Assembly: GCA_963976695.1 (NCBI GenBank)
Contig: CAXBMB010000003.1
Coordinates: 1 to 64,000, forward strand
Length of the DNA stretch: 64,000 nucleotides
DNA from: CAXBMB01 sp963976695
Lineage (GTDB): Bacteria > Pseudomonadota > Alphaproteobacteria > Kiloniellales > DSM-21159
Direction of reading: 5' to 3'
Part shown: positions 24,137 to 33,378 of the stretch, piece after piece
Layout of the letters: each line of letters opens with the position of its first letter
Numbering within the stretch: the stretch's first letter is position 1
Notes under the pieces: model-generated
Told to the model about the DNA's origin: nothing
The model's database searches: none
Seen by the model: the letters and a program-made list of their open reading frames with translations, nothing else
Made by a program: the position numbers and the translations under genes

Positions 24137-25057
24137 TCACCAGAAATTCGGATCCTCGGTCAGTTCGTCGCGAATCCAACTGGCGAAGGCTTGGATTTTC
24201 GGGCGCTCGGCGTCCGTGTATTTTGCGACCAGGCACCAGCCGGGCGCTTGGCGGGCGATCAGCTTAAACGGGCGGATCAAACGGCCCGAATAGAAGGTCT
24301 CCACGGCGAAGGGGCCGTTGCAAAGGGCAAAGCCGCGACCTTCCAGCGCGGCCTCCTGGGCCAGCAGGTAACTGTCAAAGCCTTGTCGGCCCTTTGGCGC
24401 CGGCCCGTGCGCCAATTCAGTGGCGCCGCTTTCTCCCAGCCAGCGGGTCCAGTCCTCCGGCGCGGTGTAAACTTCCAACAGTTGGTCGGCGCGCAGGTCG
24501 CGCGGCGAAAAATCCGCCGGCAGGCTGTCCCAATAGTCGGGGCTGCACACCGGGTAGAGATAGGCGTCGCACAGCGGCTCGACATGCAGGTCGGGAAGGG
24601 TCTGGCGCAGATAAAGCAGGCCCAGGTCGGCGGCTTCACGATCGAACTCCCAGCCTTTGTAGGAGGTGCTGATCCGCACCTTGATGTCGGGGCTGCGCCG
24701 CTGAAAGGCCTCCAGCCGGGGCAGTAGCCAGTGCATCGCCACGGTAATGTAGACGTGTAGGGTCAGTTCGCGGCTATCGCTGCTGAGCGCCTTGGCGCTT
24801 TTGATCCCGATGCGCAAGCGCGTCAGGGCGTCGCTGACAAACGGCAGCAGTGCGGTTCCCGCCGGGGTGAGGGCGATCTGCCGGGCGCCGCGATCGATCA
24901 ACTCAAGACCGCTCTGTTCCTCCAGCAGGCGCACTTGATGGCTGACGGCGGAATGGGTGACATTCAACTCCTCGGCGGCCTGCCGGAAGGAGAGCCGCCG
25001 CGCCACGGCCTCGAATACCCGCAGCGCCTTGAGCGACGGCAGCCGATCATTGGTCAT
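24137..25057 (-). CDS. LysR-family regulator, GcvA-like
   Basis: About 306 residues. An N-terminal winged helix (LPSLKALRVFEAVARRLSFRQAAEELNVTHSAVSHQVRLLEE) is followed by a periplasmic-binding-fold effector domain with the GcvA-subgroup pattern VYITVAMHWLLPRLEAFQRRSPDIKVRIST. GGGAG lies about six bases before the ATG. It is divergent from the MttB-family gene over a 347-base region containing a long perfect inverted repeat, so it most likely controls the MttB/dehydrogenase genes in response to a methylamine or glycine derivative; that is inferred from position only. Confidence 0.92.
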   Translation of the reverse strand: MTNDRLPSLKALRVFEAVARRLSFRQAAEELNVTHSAVSHQVRLLEEQSGLELIDRGARQIALTPAGTALLPFVSDALTRLRIGIKSAKALSSDSRELTLHVYITVAMHWLLPRLEAFQRRSPDIKVRISTSYKGWEFDREAADLGLLYLRQTLPDLHVEPLCDAYLYPVCSPDYWDSLPADFSPRDLRADQLLEVYTAPEDWTRWLGESGATELAHGPAPKGRQGFDSYLLAQEAALEGRGFALCNGPFAVETFYSGRLIRPFKLIARQAPGWCLVAKYTDAERPKIQAFASWIRDELTEDPNFW

Positions 25058-25404
25058 GTCGGTCTCCCGAGCCGCCGCGTCGCCGGGGCAGGCGAACTCG
25101 AATGGTTAGAAATTTGCAACACGACCTGCCTGTTCTCCGCTCAATAACGCGGTTGCGCTGCAGCAATTTTCAGCGCTTATTCTCCAGATTAAAGCCATTT
25201 TTTCAACCAATCGATTAAAAGCGACGCTGTCAGGTCGCTTTTAATCGATTGGTTGAAAAAACTAACCAGTTGTTGAATTTTTGTCGTTTGTCGACGTCGA
25301 AAACAAGGGGGCATTGTCAGGGCGAGTGATTTTTTATCTGGCTGCGTCGGACCGCCCCGCGATACGGGGTGGGCTGTTCGGCCTGTGCGCGGAGTGTTGT
25401 CGAT
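25058..25404. promoter_or_regulatory. Divergent control region of LysR and MttB-family genes
   Basis: A gene-free region of 347 bases between divergent start codons. It is more AT-rich than its surroundings from about 25095 to 25290 and contains the 28-bp inverted repeat at 25198-25261. Both promoters and the LysR site should be here, but no single LysR box (T-N11-A) stands out enough to mark. Confidence 0.6.
25198..25261. repeat. Perfect 28-bp inverted repeat with 8-base loop
   Basis: The left arm (25198-25225) begins TTTTTTCAACCAATCGATT; the right arm (25234-25261) is its exact reverse complement and ends AATCGATTGGTTGAAAAAA. The loop is GCTGTCAG. There is no mismatch in 28 pairs. It starts about 140 bases upstream of each flanking gene. 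In RNA from either strand it would form one very stable rod whose last six pairs are A-U, so it could terminate or attenuate transcription in both directions, or serve as a DNA-level site. No target-site duplication is visible. Confidence 0.95.
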
Positions 25405-27015
25405 ATGAGCGTGATGAATCCAGGACCGGAAAAGCCAGGGGCCGAGGCGGTGGCGGTCTTCAAGGCCGGGCGTCGTCGCAGTGGCGGTCGTGAAGCGCGC
25501 GTGGCTCTGCGCGCGGCCCCACTGCAGGAGGATATTCAGCCGGTGCGCGGCGGCTTGAACGGCGGCCGCTATCAACCTTTGAGCGCGAGCGACGTCGAAA
25601 GGATTCACGAGGCTGCCCTGACGGCGTTGGAGACCATCGGCATGGGCGATCCCCTGCCCAGCACCATCGAGGCCATGACGGCGGTCGGCTGCTGGGTTTC
25701 CGAGCAAGGCCGGGTGATGATCCCGCGGGCCGTGGTGGAGGACACCCTGGCCAAGGCGGCGCGCAACATCACGCTCTACGGCCAGGATCCCAAGCATGAT
25801 ATGGAGGTTTCCGGCCAGAAGACCTATTTCGGCACCGCCGGCGCGGCGGTGAACATGGTCAACGTGGACAGCGGCGACTACCGGGAATCGACGGTGCAGG
25901 ATCTCTATGACATCGCCCGGGTGGTCGACGTCATGGACAACATCCATTTCTTCCAAGCCTCGGTGGTGTGTTGCGACCTGGCCGATCCGCGCGATATGGA
26001 CGTCAACACCGCCTACGCCTCGGTGCTGGGCACGTCCAAGCACGTCGGCAGCCGCTGGTTCCAGCTGGCCCACTTTGAAGAGTCGATGAAGATCTTCCAC
26101 GAGATCGCCGGCGGCGAGGCCGCTTGGCGGGCGCGGCCCTTCGTGTCGATGTCCAACTGCTTTGTGGTGCCGCCCATGAAGTTCGCGCCCGACGCCTGTC
26201 TCTGCCTGGAGGCGGCGGTCGCCCATGGGATGCCGGTGCTGCTGCTGTCCGCCGGGCAGGCCGGCGCCACCGCGCCGGCGGCGCTGGCCGGGGCGGTGGT
26301 GCAGGCCGTGGCCGAGGTCTTGGCCGGGCTGGTCTATGTCAACGCCTTGAAGCCTGGCGCCCCGGCGATCTTTGGCACCTGGCCCTTCGTCTCGGATCTG
26401 CGCACCGGGGCGATGAGCGGCGGTTCGGGCGAGCAGGCGCTGCTGATGGCGGCCTGCGGGCAGATGGCGCGCTTTTACGACCTGCCCGGCGGCGTGGCCG
26501 CCGGCATGACCGACGCCAAGCTGCCCGATGCCCAGTCGGGCTATGAAAAGAGCTATACCGATGCGCTGGCTGGGCATTCGGGCGCCAATCTGGTCTATGA
26601 AAGCGCCGGGATGCATGCCTCGTTGCTGGGGTTCTGCAAAGAATCGCTGATTATCGACAACGATATGCTGGGGGCGATTCTGCGCACCATACGCGGCATC
26701 GAAGTCACCGATGACAGCCTGTCCCTGGAGACCATCCGCGAGGTGTGTTTGGCCGGACCGGGTCACTACCTGGGCCACGACCAGACCCTTCATTTGATGC
26801 AGCGCGAGTATGCCTATCCGGTGATCGGCGACCGGACCTCTCCGAAGGAGTGGGAAGAACTCAAACGCCCCAATTTGCTGGACCAGGCCAAGGCCCGCCT
26901 GGCGGAGATCGAGGCCAATTATTTCCCGACCCATGTCAGCGCACAGACCGATGCGCGGATTCGCGCCTTGGTGCCGGTCAACCTTCCGCGCGAAAAGATG
27001 TACAAGCCAGCCTAG
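25405..27015 (+). CDS. Trimethylamine methyltransferase (MttB) family protein
   Basis: About 536 residues, full-length MttB-superfamily protein. Recognisable stretches are LSASDVERIHEAALTALETIGMGDPLPST near the N-terminus, FGTAGAAVNMVNVDSGDYRESTVQDLYDIARVVD, and the C-terminal GPGHYLGHDQTLHLMQREYAYPVIGDR. The reading frame has no internal TAG, so this is a member without pyrrolysine, like the glycine betaine:corrinoid methyltransferases. Those pass a methyl group from a quaternary or tertiary amine to a corrinoid protein, but no corrinoid protein or activator gene is in the window. The ATG has GGAG ten bases upstream. Two flavoprotein dehydrogenases follow on the same strand. Confidence 0.87.
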   Translation: MSVMNPGPEKPGAEAVAVFKAGRRRSGGREARVALRAAPLQEDIQPVRGGLNGGRYQPLSASDVERIHEAALTALETIGMGDPLPSTIEAMTAVGCWVSEQGRVMIPRAVVEDTLAKAARNITLYGQDPKHDMEVSGQKTYFGTAGAAVNMVNVDSGDYRESTVQDLYDIARVVDVMDNIHFFQASVVCCDLADPRDMDVNTAYASVLGTSKHVGSRWFQLAHFEESMKIFHEIAGGEAAWRARPFVSMSNCFVVPPMKFAPDACLCLEAAVAHGMPVLLLSAGQAGATAPAALAGAVVQAVAEVLAGLVYVNALKPGAPAIFGTWPFVSDLRTGAMSGGSGEQALLMAACGQMARFYDLPGGVAAGMTDAKLPDAQSGYEKSYTDALAGHSGANLVYESAGMHASLLGFCKESLIIDNDMLGAILRTIRGIEVTDDSLSLETIREVCLAGPGHYLGHDQTLHLMQREYAYPVIGDRTSPKEWEELKRPNLLDQAKARLAEIEANYFPTHVSAQTDARIRALVPVNLPREKMYKPA

Positions 27016-27180
27016 GATAGCGCGGCGTTCGCCGTTCCGAACGCGCCTCTCGGCGGCGCTTGAGCGAAACGGCGGACCAGCGCGAGGAAGCACGCGCGCC
27101 GGTGCGGTGCGCAGCCTTGGCGGCGCTTGAGCCGAAAACGTAACCAAGCCCACGCGGGTTAAAGAAGAGAAAGATTTTTT

Positions 27181-29604
27181 ATGAAGACGCAGGCGAAAGT
27201 CGTGGTGATCGGTGGTGGTGTGGTGGGCTGCTCGGCGCTCTATCATTTGGCCAAAATGGGCTGCAGCGATACCTTGCTGATTGAGATGGATGAGTTGACA
27301 TCCGGCTCGACCTGGCATGCGGCGGGCAACGTGCCGACCTACGCCACCTCTTGGAATATTATCAAGTTTCAACGCTACACCACCCAACTCTATAGCCGCT
27401 TGGCGGCGGAGGTGGACTATCCGATCAACTATCATGTCACCGGGTCGCTGCGCCTGGCCCATAGCGACGCGCGGATGCAGGAATATCGCCATGTGCTTTC
27501 CATGGCCCGGGCGCAGGGCCTGGACTATGAGCTGTTGTCGCCGGACGAAGCCCGCGCGCGCTATCAGGGGCAGTTGGAGCTGCATGACATCAAGGGAGCG
27601 CTGTGGGATCCCTACGACGGTGATATCGACCCCTCGCAGGTGACCCAGGCCCTGGCCAAGGGGGCGCGGAGTCTGGGCGCGGAAATCGCCCGCTTTACCC
27701 GCGTGACGGCGATCAACAAACTGCCGGGTGGCGACTGGGAGGTGGTCACCGACAAGGGCAGGGTGGTCTGCGAGACCATCATCAACGCCGGCGGGTACCG
27801 GGGGGCTGAAGTGGCCGCGCTGGTGGGCCAGTACCTGCCCATCGTGTCGATGCAGCACCAGTATCTGGTAACGGAAAGCGTGCCGGAGCTGGCGGGCAAA
27901 AGCGAGACCCTGCCGCTGCTGCGCGATCCGGACGTCAGCTATTACCTGCGTCAGGAGCGCGACGGGTTGATCCTGGGGCCGTACGAATGGCAGGCGACCC
28001 CGCACTGGGTCGACGGCAAGATTCCCCACGACTTCGCCAATCAGCTCTACGCCGACGACCTGGACCGGCTGGAAGACTATATCGCCGACGCCATGGAGCG
28101 GGTTCCCATGCTGGGCACCGCCGGGGTGCAGCGGGTGGTCAATGGCCCCATTCCCTATTCACCGGACGGTTATCCCTATATCGGCAAGGCCTATGGCGTG
28201 GAGAACTTCTTCCACTGCTGTTCCTTTTCCTTTGGCATTTGCCAGGGCGGCGGCGCGGGCAAGTCGATCGCCGAATATGTGCTCCACGGCGAACCGGAAT
28301 GGGATCTCTGGGCCTTCGATCCGCGCCGCTACAGCGACTACGCCAACCAGAAGTACGTGGTCGAAAAGGCGGTGGAGCTTTATCAGAACGAATACGCCAT
28401 CGCCTTTCCCCATGAGGAGCGCCCGGCCGGGCGTCCGGCCAAAACCTCGCCGCTGTATGGCAAATTGCAGGCCAAGGGGGCGCTGTTCGGGGCGCGGGGC
28501 GGCTGGGAGCGGGCCACCTATTTTCCCCGCAACGAGGCCGAAGCCAAGGCCGAGCTGACCTTTGGCCACCCGGCTTGGTTTCCGGCGGTCGCGGCGGAGT
28601 GCGATGCGGTGCGCAACCGGGTCGGGCTCCTGGATCTGCCCGGCTTCGCCAAGTTTGAGCTGCGGGGCCCCGGCGCGGCGGCCTGGCTGGAGGGGATGAT
28701 CGCCGGAGCCCTACCCAAGGTGGGGCGGATCTCGCTGTCCTATTTCTGCTCGGCTCAGGGCGGCATCCTTTGTGAAATGACCCTGACCCGCCTGGCCGAG
28801 GACCATTTCTGGCTGATCACCGCCTCGGCGGCCGAGTGGCACGATTGGCAGTGGTTGGAAGAACATCTGCCGCGCGACGGCGGGCTGACCCTGGCGAACC
28901 TGACCGGCCGATACGGCACCTTGGTGCTGGCCGGGCCGCGTGCCCGCGATGTCCTGGCGCAGGTAACCGACGCCGGCCTGACCAACGCCGATTTCCCCTG
29001 GCTGTCCTGTCAGACCATCACCGTCGGCTATACACAGCTGCTGGCCATGCGGGTCAACTATGTCGGCGAACTGGGGTGGGAGCTTCATATCCCGGTGGAA
29101 TCCATGGTCGCGGTCTATGAGGCGCTCTGGACGGCCGGCGCGGCGCACGGCATGGCCGACTTCGGGCTCTATGCGATGGACTCGATGCGGTTGGAGAAGT
29201 GCTACCGCTCCTGGAAGGTCGATATGACCACCGAATATTCGCCCCTGACCGCCTCCCTGGACCGCTTTGTTCGGCTGGACAAGCCGGCCTTCATTGGCCG
29301 CGAGGCGCTGCTGAAGGAAAAACAAGAAGGCTCGAGGGAACGCTTTGTGCCGCTGTTGGTGGATAGCCCCGACGTCGATACGCCCGCCTGCGCGGCGGTG
29401 TTCCACGCCGGCCAGGAAGTTGGGCTGGTCACCTCCGGCGGCTATGGCCATGCCATCCAGTCGTCGATCGCGCTGGCCTATGTCCGCAGCGACCTGGCGG
29501 TCGAGGGGCAGAAGCTGGAGGTGGAGATTTTCGGCAAGCGTTGCCCGGCCACGGTAGCCCGCGAACCGCTGTACGATCCGAACAATGAAAAGCTGCGCGG
29601 GTAA
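27181..29604 (+). CDS. FAD-dependent dimethylglycine/sarcosine dehydrogenase-like protein 1
   Basis: About 807 residues in the order FAD-binding oxidoreductase (DAO fold), FAO_M linker and C-terminal GcvT folate domains. The dinucleotide motif is VVVIGGGVVGCSALYHL. The STWHAAG motif holds the histidine that carries covalent FAD in dimethylglycine dehydrogenase. The GcvT part starts near LLDLPGFAKFELRGPGAAAWL and ends with the barrel FIGREALLKEK, VTSGGYGHAIQSSIALAYV. Such enzymes oxidise an N-methyl group and pass it to tetrahydrofolate. AGAGAAAG lies before the ATG. A related gene follows at 29788; the two are similar throughout but not identical, so they probably handle successive substrates. 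Confidence 0.9.
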   Translation: MKTQAKVVVIGGGVVGCSALYHLAKMGCSDTLLIEMDELTSGSTWHAAGNVPTYATSWNIIKFQRYTTQLYSRLAAEVDYPINYHVTGSLRLAHSDARMQEYRHVLSMARAQGLDYELLSPDEARARYQGQLELHDIKGALWDPYDGDIDPSQVTQALAKGARSLGAEIARFTRVTAINKLPGGDWEVVTDKGRVVCETIINAGGYRGAEVAALVGQYLPIVSMQHQYLVTESVPELAGKSETLPLLRDPDVSYYLRQERDGLILGPYEWQATPHWVDGKIPHDFANQLYADDLDRLEDYIADAMERVPMLGTAGVQRVVNGPIPYSPDGYPYIGKAYGVENFFHCCSFSFGICQGGGAGKSIAEYVLHGEPEWDLWAFDPRRYSDYANQKYVVEKAVELYQNEYAIAFPHEERPAGRPAKTSPLYGKLQAKGALFGARGGWERATYFPRNEAEAKAELTFGHPAWFPAVAAECDAVRNRVGLLDLPGFAKFELRGPGAAAWLEGMIAGALPKVGRISLSYFCSAQGGILCEMTLTRLAEDHFWLITASAAEWHDWQWLEEHLPRDGGLTLANLTGRYGTLVLAGPRARDVLAQVTDAGLTNADFPWLSCQTITVGYTQLLAMRVNYVGELGWELHIPVESMVAVYEALWTAGAAHGMADFGLYAMDSMRLEKCYRSWKVDMTTEYSPLTASLDRFVRLDKPAFIGREALLKEKQEGSRERFVPLLVDSPDVDTPACAAVFHAGQEVGLVTSGGYGHAIQSSIALAYVRSDLAVEGQKLEVEIFGKRCPATVAREPLYDPNNEKLRG

Positions 29605-29787
29605 TGCGCGGCCGGATCGGGGCCGGGCGAGCCCGGTCGAAAGGCGGCTGTACCCGGCCCGCCTGCTGGCTATTAACCCTGGTTATGGCCTCGGTAAAAT
29701 TTTGAATTTGTTTTATGGTCGCGCTTCGGGTTGATCAGGGTTTGTAGCTGTCCCGACCCTCGGCAAAGAATCTCAGGAACCAGAAAA

Positions 29788-32241
29788 ATGACCCTTCCCA
29801 GTCAAGCTCGCGCGGTAATTATCGGTGGCGGCGTGGTGGGCTGTTCGCTCGCCTATCATCTCACCAAACTGGGGTGGAAGGATGTGCTGCTGCTGGAGCG
29901 CAAGCAGCTCACCAGCGGCACCACCTGGCATGCCGCGGGCCTGATCGGCCAGCTGCGCGCCACCTCCAACATGACCAAGTTGGCCCAGTACACCACCAAT
30001 CTCTACAGCCAGTTGGAGGAAGAAACCGGCCAGGCCATCGGCTTCAAGCAAAACGGCTCGCTGTCCATTGCCACCGGCCAGGGGCGCTTCGAGGAGTTGA
30101 AGCGCGGCGCCTCAATGGCGAAAACCTTCGGGTTGGACGTGGAGGTGCTGGACCCGGACGGCCTGCAGGAAAAGTATGCACTGCTCAACACGTCGGATCT
30201 GGTGGGCGGCGTTTTTCTTCCCAATGACGGCCAGCTCAATCCGGCCGACGTGACCCTGGCGCTGGCCAAGGGCGCGCGCAGCCGCGGCGCGACCCTGCTG
30301 GAGGGGGTGAAGGTCACCGGCGTCCATCAAAAGGACGGTCGGGTGACCGGGGTCGCCACCGATCAGGGCGATGTGATGGCTGACTTCGTGGTCAACTGCG
30401 CCGGCATGTGGGGCCGTGAACTGGGCGAGATGGCCGGGGTCAAGGTGCCGCTGCAGGCCTGCGAGCACTTCTATATCGTGACCGAACCGGTGAAGGGACT
30501 GCCGGACAAGCTGCCGGTGCTGCGTGATCCCGGGGCCTGCGCCTACTTCAAGGAAGACGCCGGCAAGATTCTGCTGGGCTGTTTTGAGCCGGTGTCCAAA
30601 CCCTGGGCGCTGGAGGGGATTCCGGAGGATTTCTGCTTCGACGAGTTGCCGGAAGACTTTGATCACTTCGCGCCGATTTTGGAAAAGGCGATGGTGCGCT
30701 TGCCAATTCTGGCCGAAACCGGGATTCGCACCTTCTTCAACGGGCCGGAATCCTTCACCCCCGACGATCGTTTTCATCTGGGCGAAGCGCCGGAGCTGAA
30801 AAACTTTTACGTCGCGGCGGGCTTCAATTCCATCGGCATTCAGTCGGCCGGCGGCGCGGGCAAGGCGCTGGCGGAATGGATGGACGCCGGCCATCCGACC
30901 ATGGATCTCTGGGACGTGGACATCCGGCGGATGCAGCCTTTCCAGAACAACAAAACCTATCTGACCAAACGGGTGACCGAATCCCTGGGGCTGCTCTACG
31001 CCATGCACTGGCCGTACCGCCAGTACGAATCGGCGCGCGATGTGCGCCATTCGCCGCTGCACGAAAAGCTGAAGGAAAAGGGCGCGGTGTTCGGCGAAAC
31101 GGCCGGCTGGGAGCGGGCAAACTGGTTTGCTCCCAAGGGCGTGGAGCCGAAGTACGTCTATTCCTACAAGCGGCAAAACTGGTTCGAACATGCCGCCGCC
31201 GAACACAAGGCGCTGCGCGAGGGGGTCGGCTTTTTCGACATGACGTCCTTTGCCAAGTTTCGCGTCGAAGGGCCGGATGCGGAAGCGGTGCTGCAGCGAA
31301 TCTCGGCGGCGGATCTGGCGGTGGAACCGGGTCGCGTGGTCTACACCCAATGGCTCAACGACCGGGGCGGGATCGAGGCCGACCTGACCATCACGCGGCT
31401 GAGCGAAACCGCCTTCATGGTGGTGACGGCCGGCGCGTCGGCGCAGCGGGATCTTTCCTGGCTGCGGCGGCACACGCCAGAAGAGGCCCGCTGCGTGGTG
31501 GTTGACGTCACCGACAGCGAAGCGGTGCTGGAAATCATGGGACCCAAGTCGCGGGCGGTGCTGCAGAAGATCACCGACGCCGATCTCTCCAACGAAGCCT
31601 TTGCTTTCGGCACCGCCCAGGAGATTGATCTGGGCATGGCCTATGGCCGCGCACAGCGAATTTCCTATGTCGGCGAACTGGGGTGGGAGCTGTATGTGCC
31701 CTCGACCTTTGCCCGCGGCGTTTTCGATGCGCTGTGGGAGGCCGGCGCGCCCGAAGGCCTGAAGCTCTGTGGGCTGCACGTGCTGGATTCCGGCCGTATC
31801 GAAAAGGCCTTCCGCCATTTCGGCCACGACATCACCGACGAGGACACCACCCACCAGGCCGGGCTGTCCTTTGTCGTCAAGCCGGACAAGGCGCGCAGCA
31901 AGTTCGGCGATTTCCTGGGCCGGGACGCCTTTTTGAAGGAACAGTCGCAGCCGCGCACCAAACGCATGGTGCAGTTCCTGCTCAACGATCCAGAACCGCT
32001 GCTCTATCACAACGAGCCGGTCTGGCGGGGCGGTGAAATCGTCGGCTATCTCAGCTCCGGCAACTATGGCCACCACCTGGGCGCGGCGGTGGGCATGGGC
32101 TATCTCCATCACGCCGAGACCATCACCCAGGCCTGGCTCGACGATCAACCGTTGGAGATCGAGGTGGCGGGTGAACGCTTCCAAGCCAAGGGCAGTCTCA
32201 AGCCGCTCTACGATCCCAAGGGTGAGCGGATCAAAATGTAA
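29788..32241 (+). CDS. FAD-dependent dimethylglycine/sarcosine dehydrogenase-like protein 2
   Basis: About 817 residues, same architecture as its upstream neighbour: AVIIGGGVVGCSLAYHLTKLG, covalent-FAD motif TTWHAAGLIGQLRA, mid-domain FNGPESFTPDDRFHLGEAPELKNFYVAAGFNS, then GcvT domains (FFDMTSFAKFRVEGPDAEAVL, YVGELGWELYVP, LDSGRIEKAFRHFGHDI). The ILAETGIRTFFNGPESFTPD and TTWHAAGLIGQLRAT stretches look more like canonical dimethylglycine dehydrogenase than the first copy does. The ATG at 29788 has AGGA upstream. It is followed by a good terminator. With the MttB-family gene it forms a likely demethylation operon. Confidence 0.91.
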   Translation: MTLPSQARAVIIGGGVVGCSLAYHLTKLGWKDVLLLERKQLTSGTTWHAAGLIGQLRATSNMTKLAQYTTNLYSQLEEETGQAIGFKQNGSLSIATGQGRFEELKRGASMAKTFGLDVEVLDPDGLQEKYALLNTSDLVGGVFLPNDGQLNPADVTLALAKGARSRGATLLEGVKVTGVHQKDGRVTGVATDQGDVMADFVVNCAGMWGRELGEMAGVKVPLQACEHFYIVTEPVKGLPDKLPVLRDPGACAYFKEDAGKILLGCFEPVSKPWALEGIPEDFCFDELPEDFDHFAPILEKAMVRLPILAETGIRTFFNGPESFTPDDRFHLGEAPELKNFYVAAGFNSIGIQSAGGAGKALAEWMDAGHPTMDLWDVDIRRMQPFQNNKTYLTKRVTESLGLLYAMHWPYRQYESARDVRHSPLHEKLKEKGAVFGETAGWERANWFAPKGVEPKYVYSYKRQNWFEHAAAEHKALREGVGFFDMTSFAKFRVEGPDAEAVLQRISAADLAVEPGRVVYTQWLNDRGGIEADLTITRLSETAFMVVTAGASAQRDLSWLRRHTPEEARCVVVDVTDSEAVLEIMGPKSRAVLQKITDADLSNEAFAFGTAQEIDLGMAYGRAQRISYVGELGWELYVPSTFARGVFDALWEAGAPEGLKLCGLHVLDSGRIEKAFRHFGHDITDEDTTHQAGLSFVVKPDKARSKFGDFLGRDAFLKEQSQPRTKRMVQFLLNDPEPLLYHNEPVWRGGEIVGYLSSGNYGHHLGAAVGMGYLHHAETITQAWLDDQPLEIEVAGERFQAKGSLKPLYDPKGERIKM

Positions 32242-32258
32242 CCGAGTCGGTTGTTCGC

Positions 32259-32292
32259 GCCCGGCCGCGCCCCGGACGGCCGGGCTTGTTTT
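32259..32292 (+). terminator. Terminator after the dehydrogenase pair
   Basis: A perfect 8-bp GC stem, GCCCGGCC (32259-32266) with GGCCGGGC (32278-32285), 11-base loop, followed by TTGTTTT. It lies 18 bases past the second dehydrogenase stop and before the convergent LysR gene. Confidence 0.78.
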
Positions 32293-32332
32293 CCACCGGG
32301 TCGGTCGGGCGGAGTCGGGGTCAGGATCAGGA

Positions 32333-33250
32333 TCAGGCGGCCGGGCTTGTTCCTGGCGGGCGGCTCTGGGCGGTCAGCCAGGCCCGCATGCGCGCCACCG
32401 GCTCGGGCTGCCGTGGCGCGCGGGGCGCGACAACGTAAAAACCAGCGTCCAGCGGCAAAGTAAGATCGAAGGGCCGGCACAGCCGACCGGCCGCCAGTTC
32501 CGTGGCGACAAGCGGGGCGCTGGTGAGGGCAACGCCCTGTCCGGCCAGCGCCGCGTCGATGGCGTGCGCGGTCTGATTGAACTTCATTCGCCGGGTGATT
32601 TCCGGCAGCTTGTCGGCGAAGGCCTGCTGCAGGAAAAGTGGCCAATAGCCGTGGGCGTCGTGCAACAGAACGTGGTGACGCAGATCTTCCAGGGCCTGGA
32701 GCGGGGCCGCGCCTTTCATCAGCTCCGGGCTACAAACCGCAAATATCTCAATTGGATAGAGTAGGGTCGCGGTCAAGCCGGGGCCGAAGGGCGGCTTGCC
32801 CTGACGGACCGCGATGTCGACCCCGTCGCTTTGGAAATTGGCCAGGCCTTCGGTGGCGACAAGCCGAACATCCAGATCCGGATTGCTGGTGGTGAAGGCG
32901 CCCAGCCGTGGAACCAGCCAGCGGGTGGCGAAGGTGGGGGTGACGCTGATCGACAGGGTTGCCTGCTGTGGGCGAAGCTCCTGGGTGGCCGCCAGGATCA
33001 GCTTGAGCGCCTGCCGGATCGGCGGCAGATAGCGCCGCCCTTCTTCGGTCAGCGCCAGACCACGGGGCAGCCGGCGAAAAAGCTTTACGCTGAGCGCCGC
33101 TTCCAGGCCTCGAATCTGCTGCGCCACGGCGCCTTGGGTGACGCCCAGTTCTTCCGAGGCGCTGCGAAAGTTCAGGTGACGCGCCGCCACCTCGAAAACC
33201 CGCAGGGCATTGAGCGGCGGAAATCCGCGCCAGGGGTTCAGGCTTTTCAT
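32333..33250 (-). CDS. LysR-family regulator, GcvA-like
   Basis: About 305 residues: winged helix FPPLNALRVFEVAARHLNFRSASEELGVTQGAVAQQIRGLE, then the effector domain with the GcvA-subgroup pattern LSISVTPTFATRWLVPRLGAF. It is divergent from the SDR gene (128-base gap), and the Rieske gene follows, so these two are its probable targets. It belongs to the same subgroup as the regulator at 24137. The two flank the MttB/dehydrogenase operon, suggesting two linked circuits for methylated amines. The ribosome site is weak; the start is chosen by family N-terminus. Confidence 0.91.
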   Translation of the reverse strand: MKSLNPWRGFPPLNALRVFEVAARHLNFRSASEELGVTQGAVAQQIRGLEAALSVKLFRRLPRGLALTEEGRRYLPPIRQALKLILAATQELRPQQATLSISVTPTFATRWLVPRLGAFTTSNPDLDVRLVATEGLANFQSDGVDIAVRQGKPPFGPGLTATLLYPIEIFAVCSPELMKGAAPLQALEDLRHHVLLHDAHGYWPLFLQQAFADKLPEITRRMKFNQTAHAIDAALAGQGVALTSAPLVATELAAGRLCRPFDLTLPLDAGFYVVAPRAPRQPEPVARMRAWLTAQSRPPGTSPAA

Positions 33251-33378
33251 GCAGTAGTTTTTCTACACCTAGAAGCGTATCGTTCTGGTTCGACGGTAAC
33301 GGGCAATGCTGTCATTTGTGACCAGGAGCCAAGCCGCAAGGCTGGCATCATGGCACACTGCATAAAGGGAAGTAAGTT

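Noticed and set aside
25189..28029. Very long open frame on the minus strand (about 946 codons) opposite the MttB and dehydrogenase genes
   Set aside because: It is antisense to two well-recognised genes, has no family pattern and starts inside another gene. Long antisense frames are expected in GC-rich codon usage.
30112..32184. Long minus-strand frame opposite the second dehydrogenase
   Set aside because: Same reason: full overlap with a clear gene and low-complexity composition with no recognisable motif.
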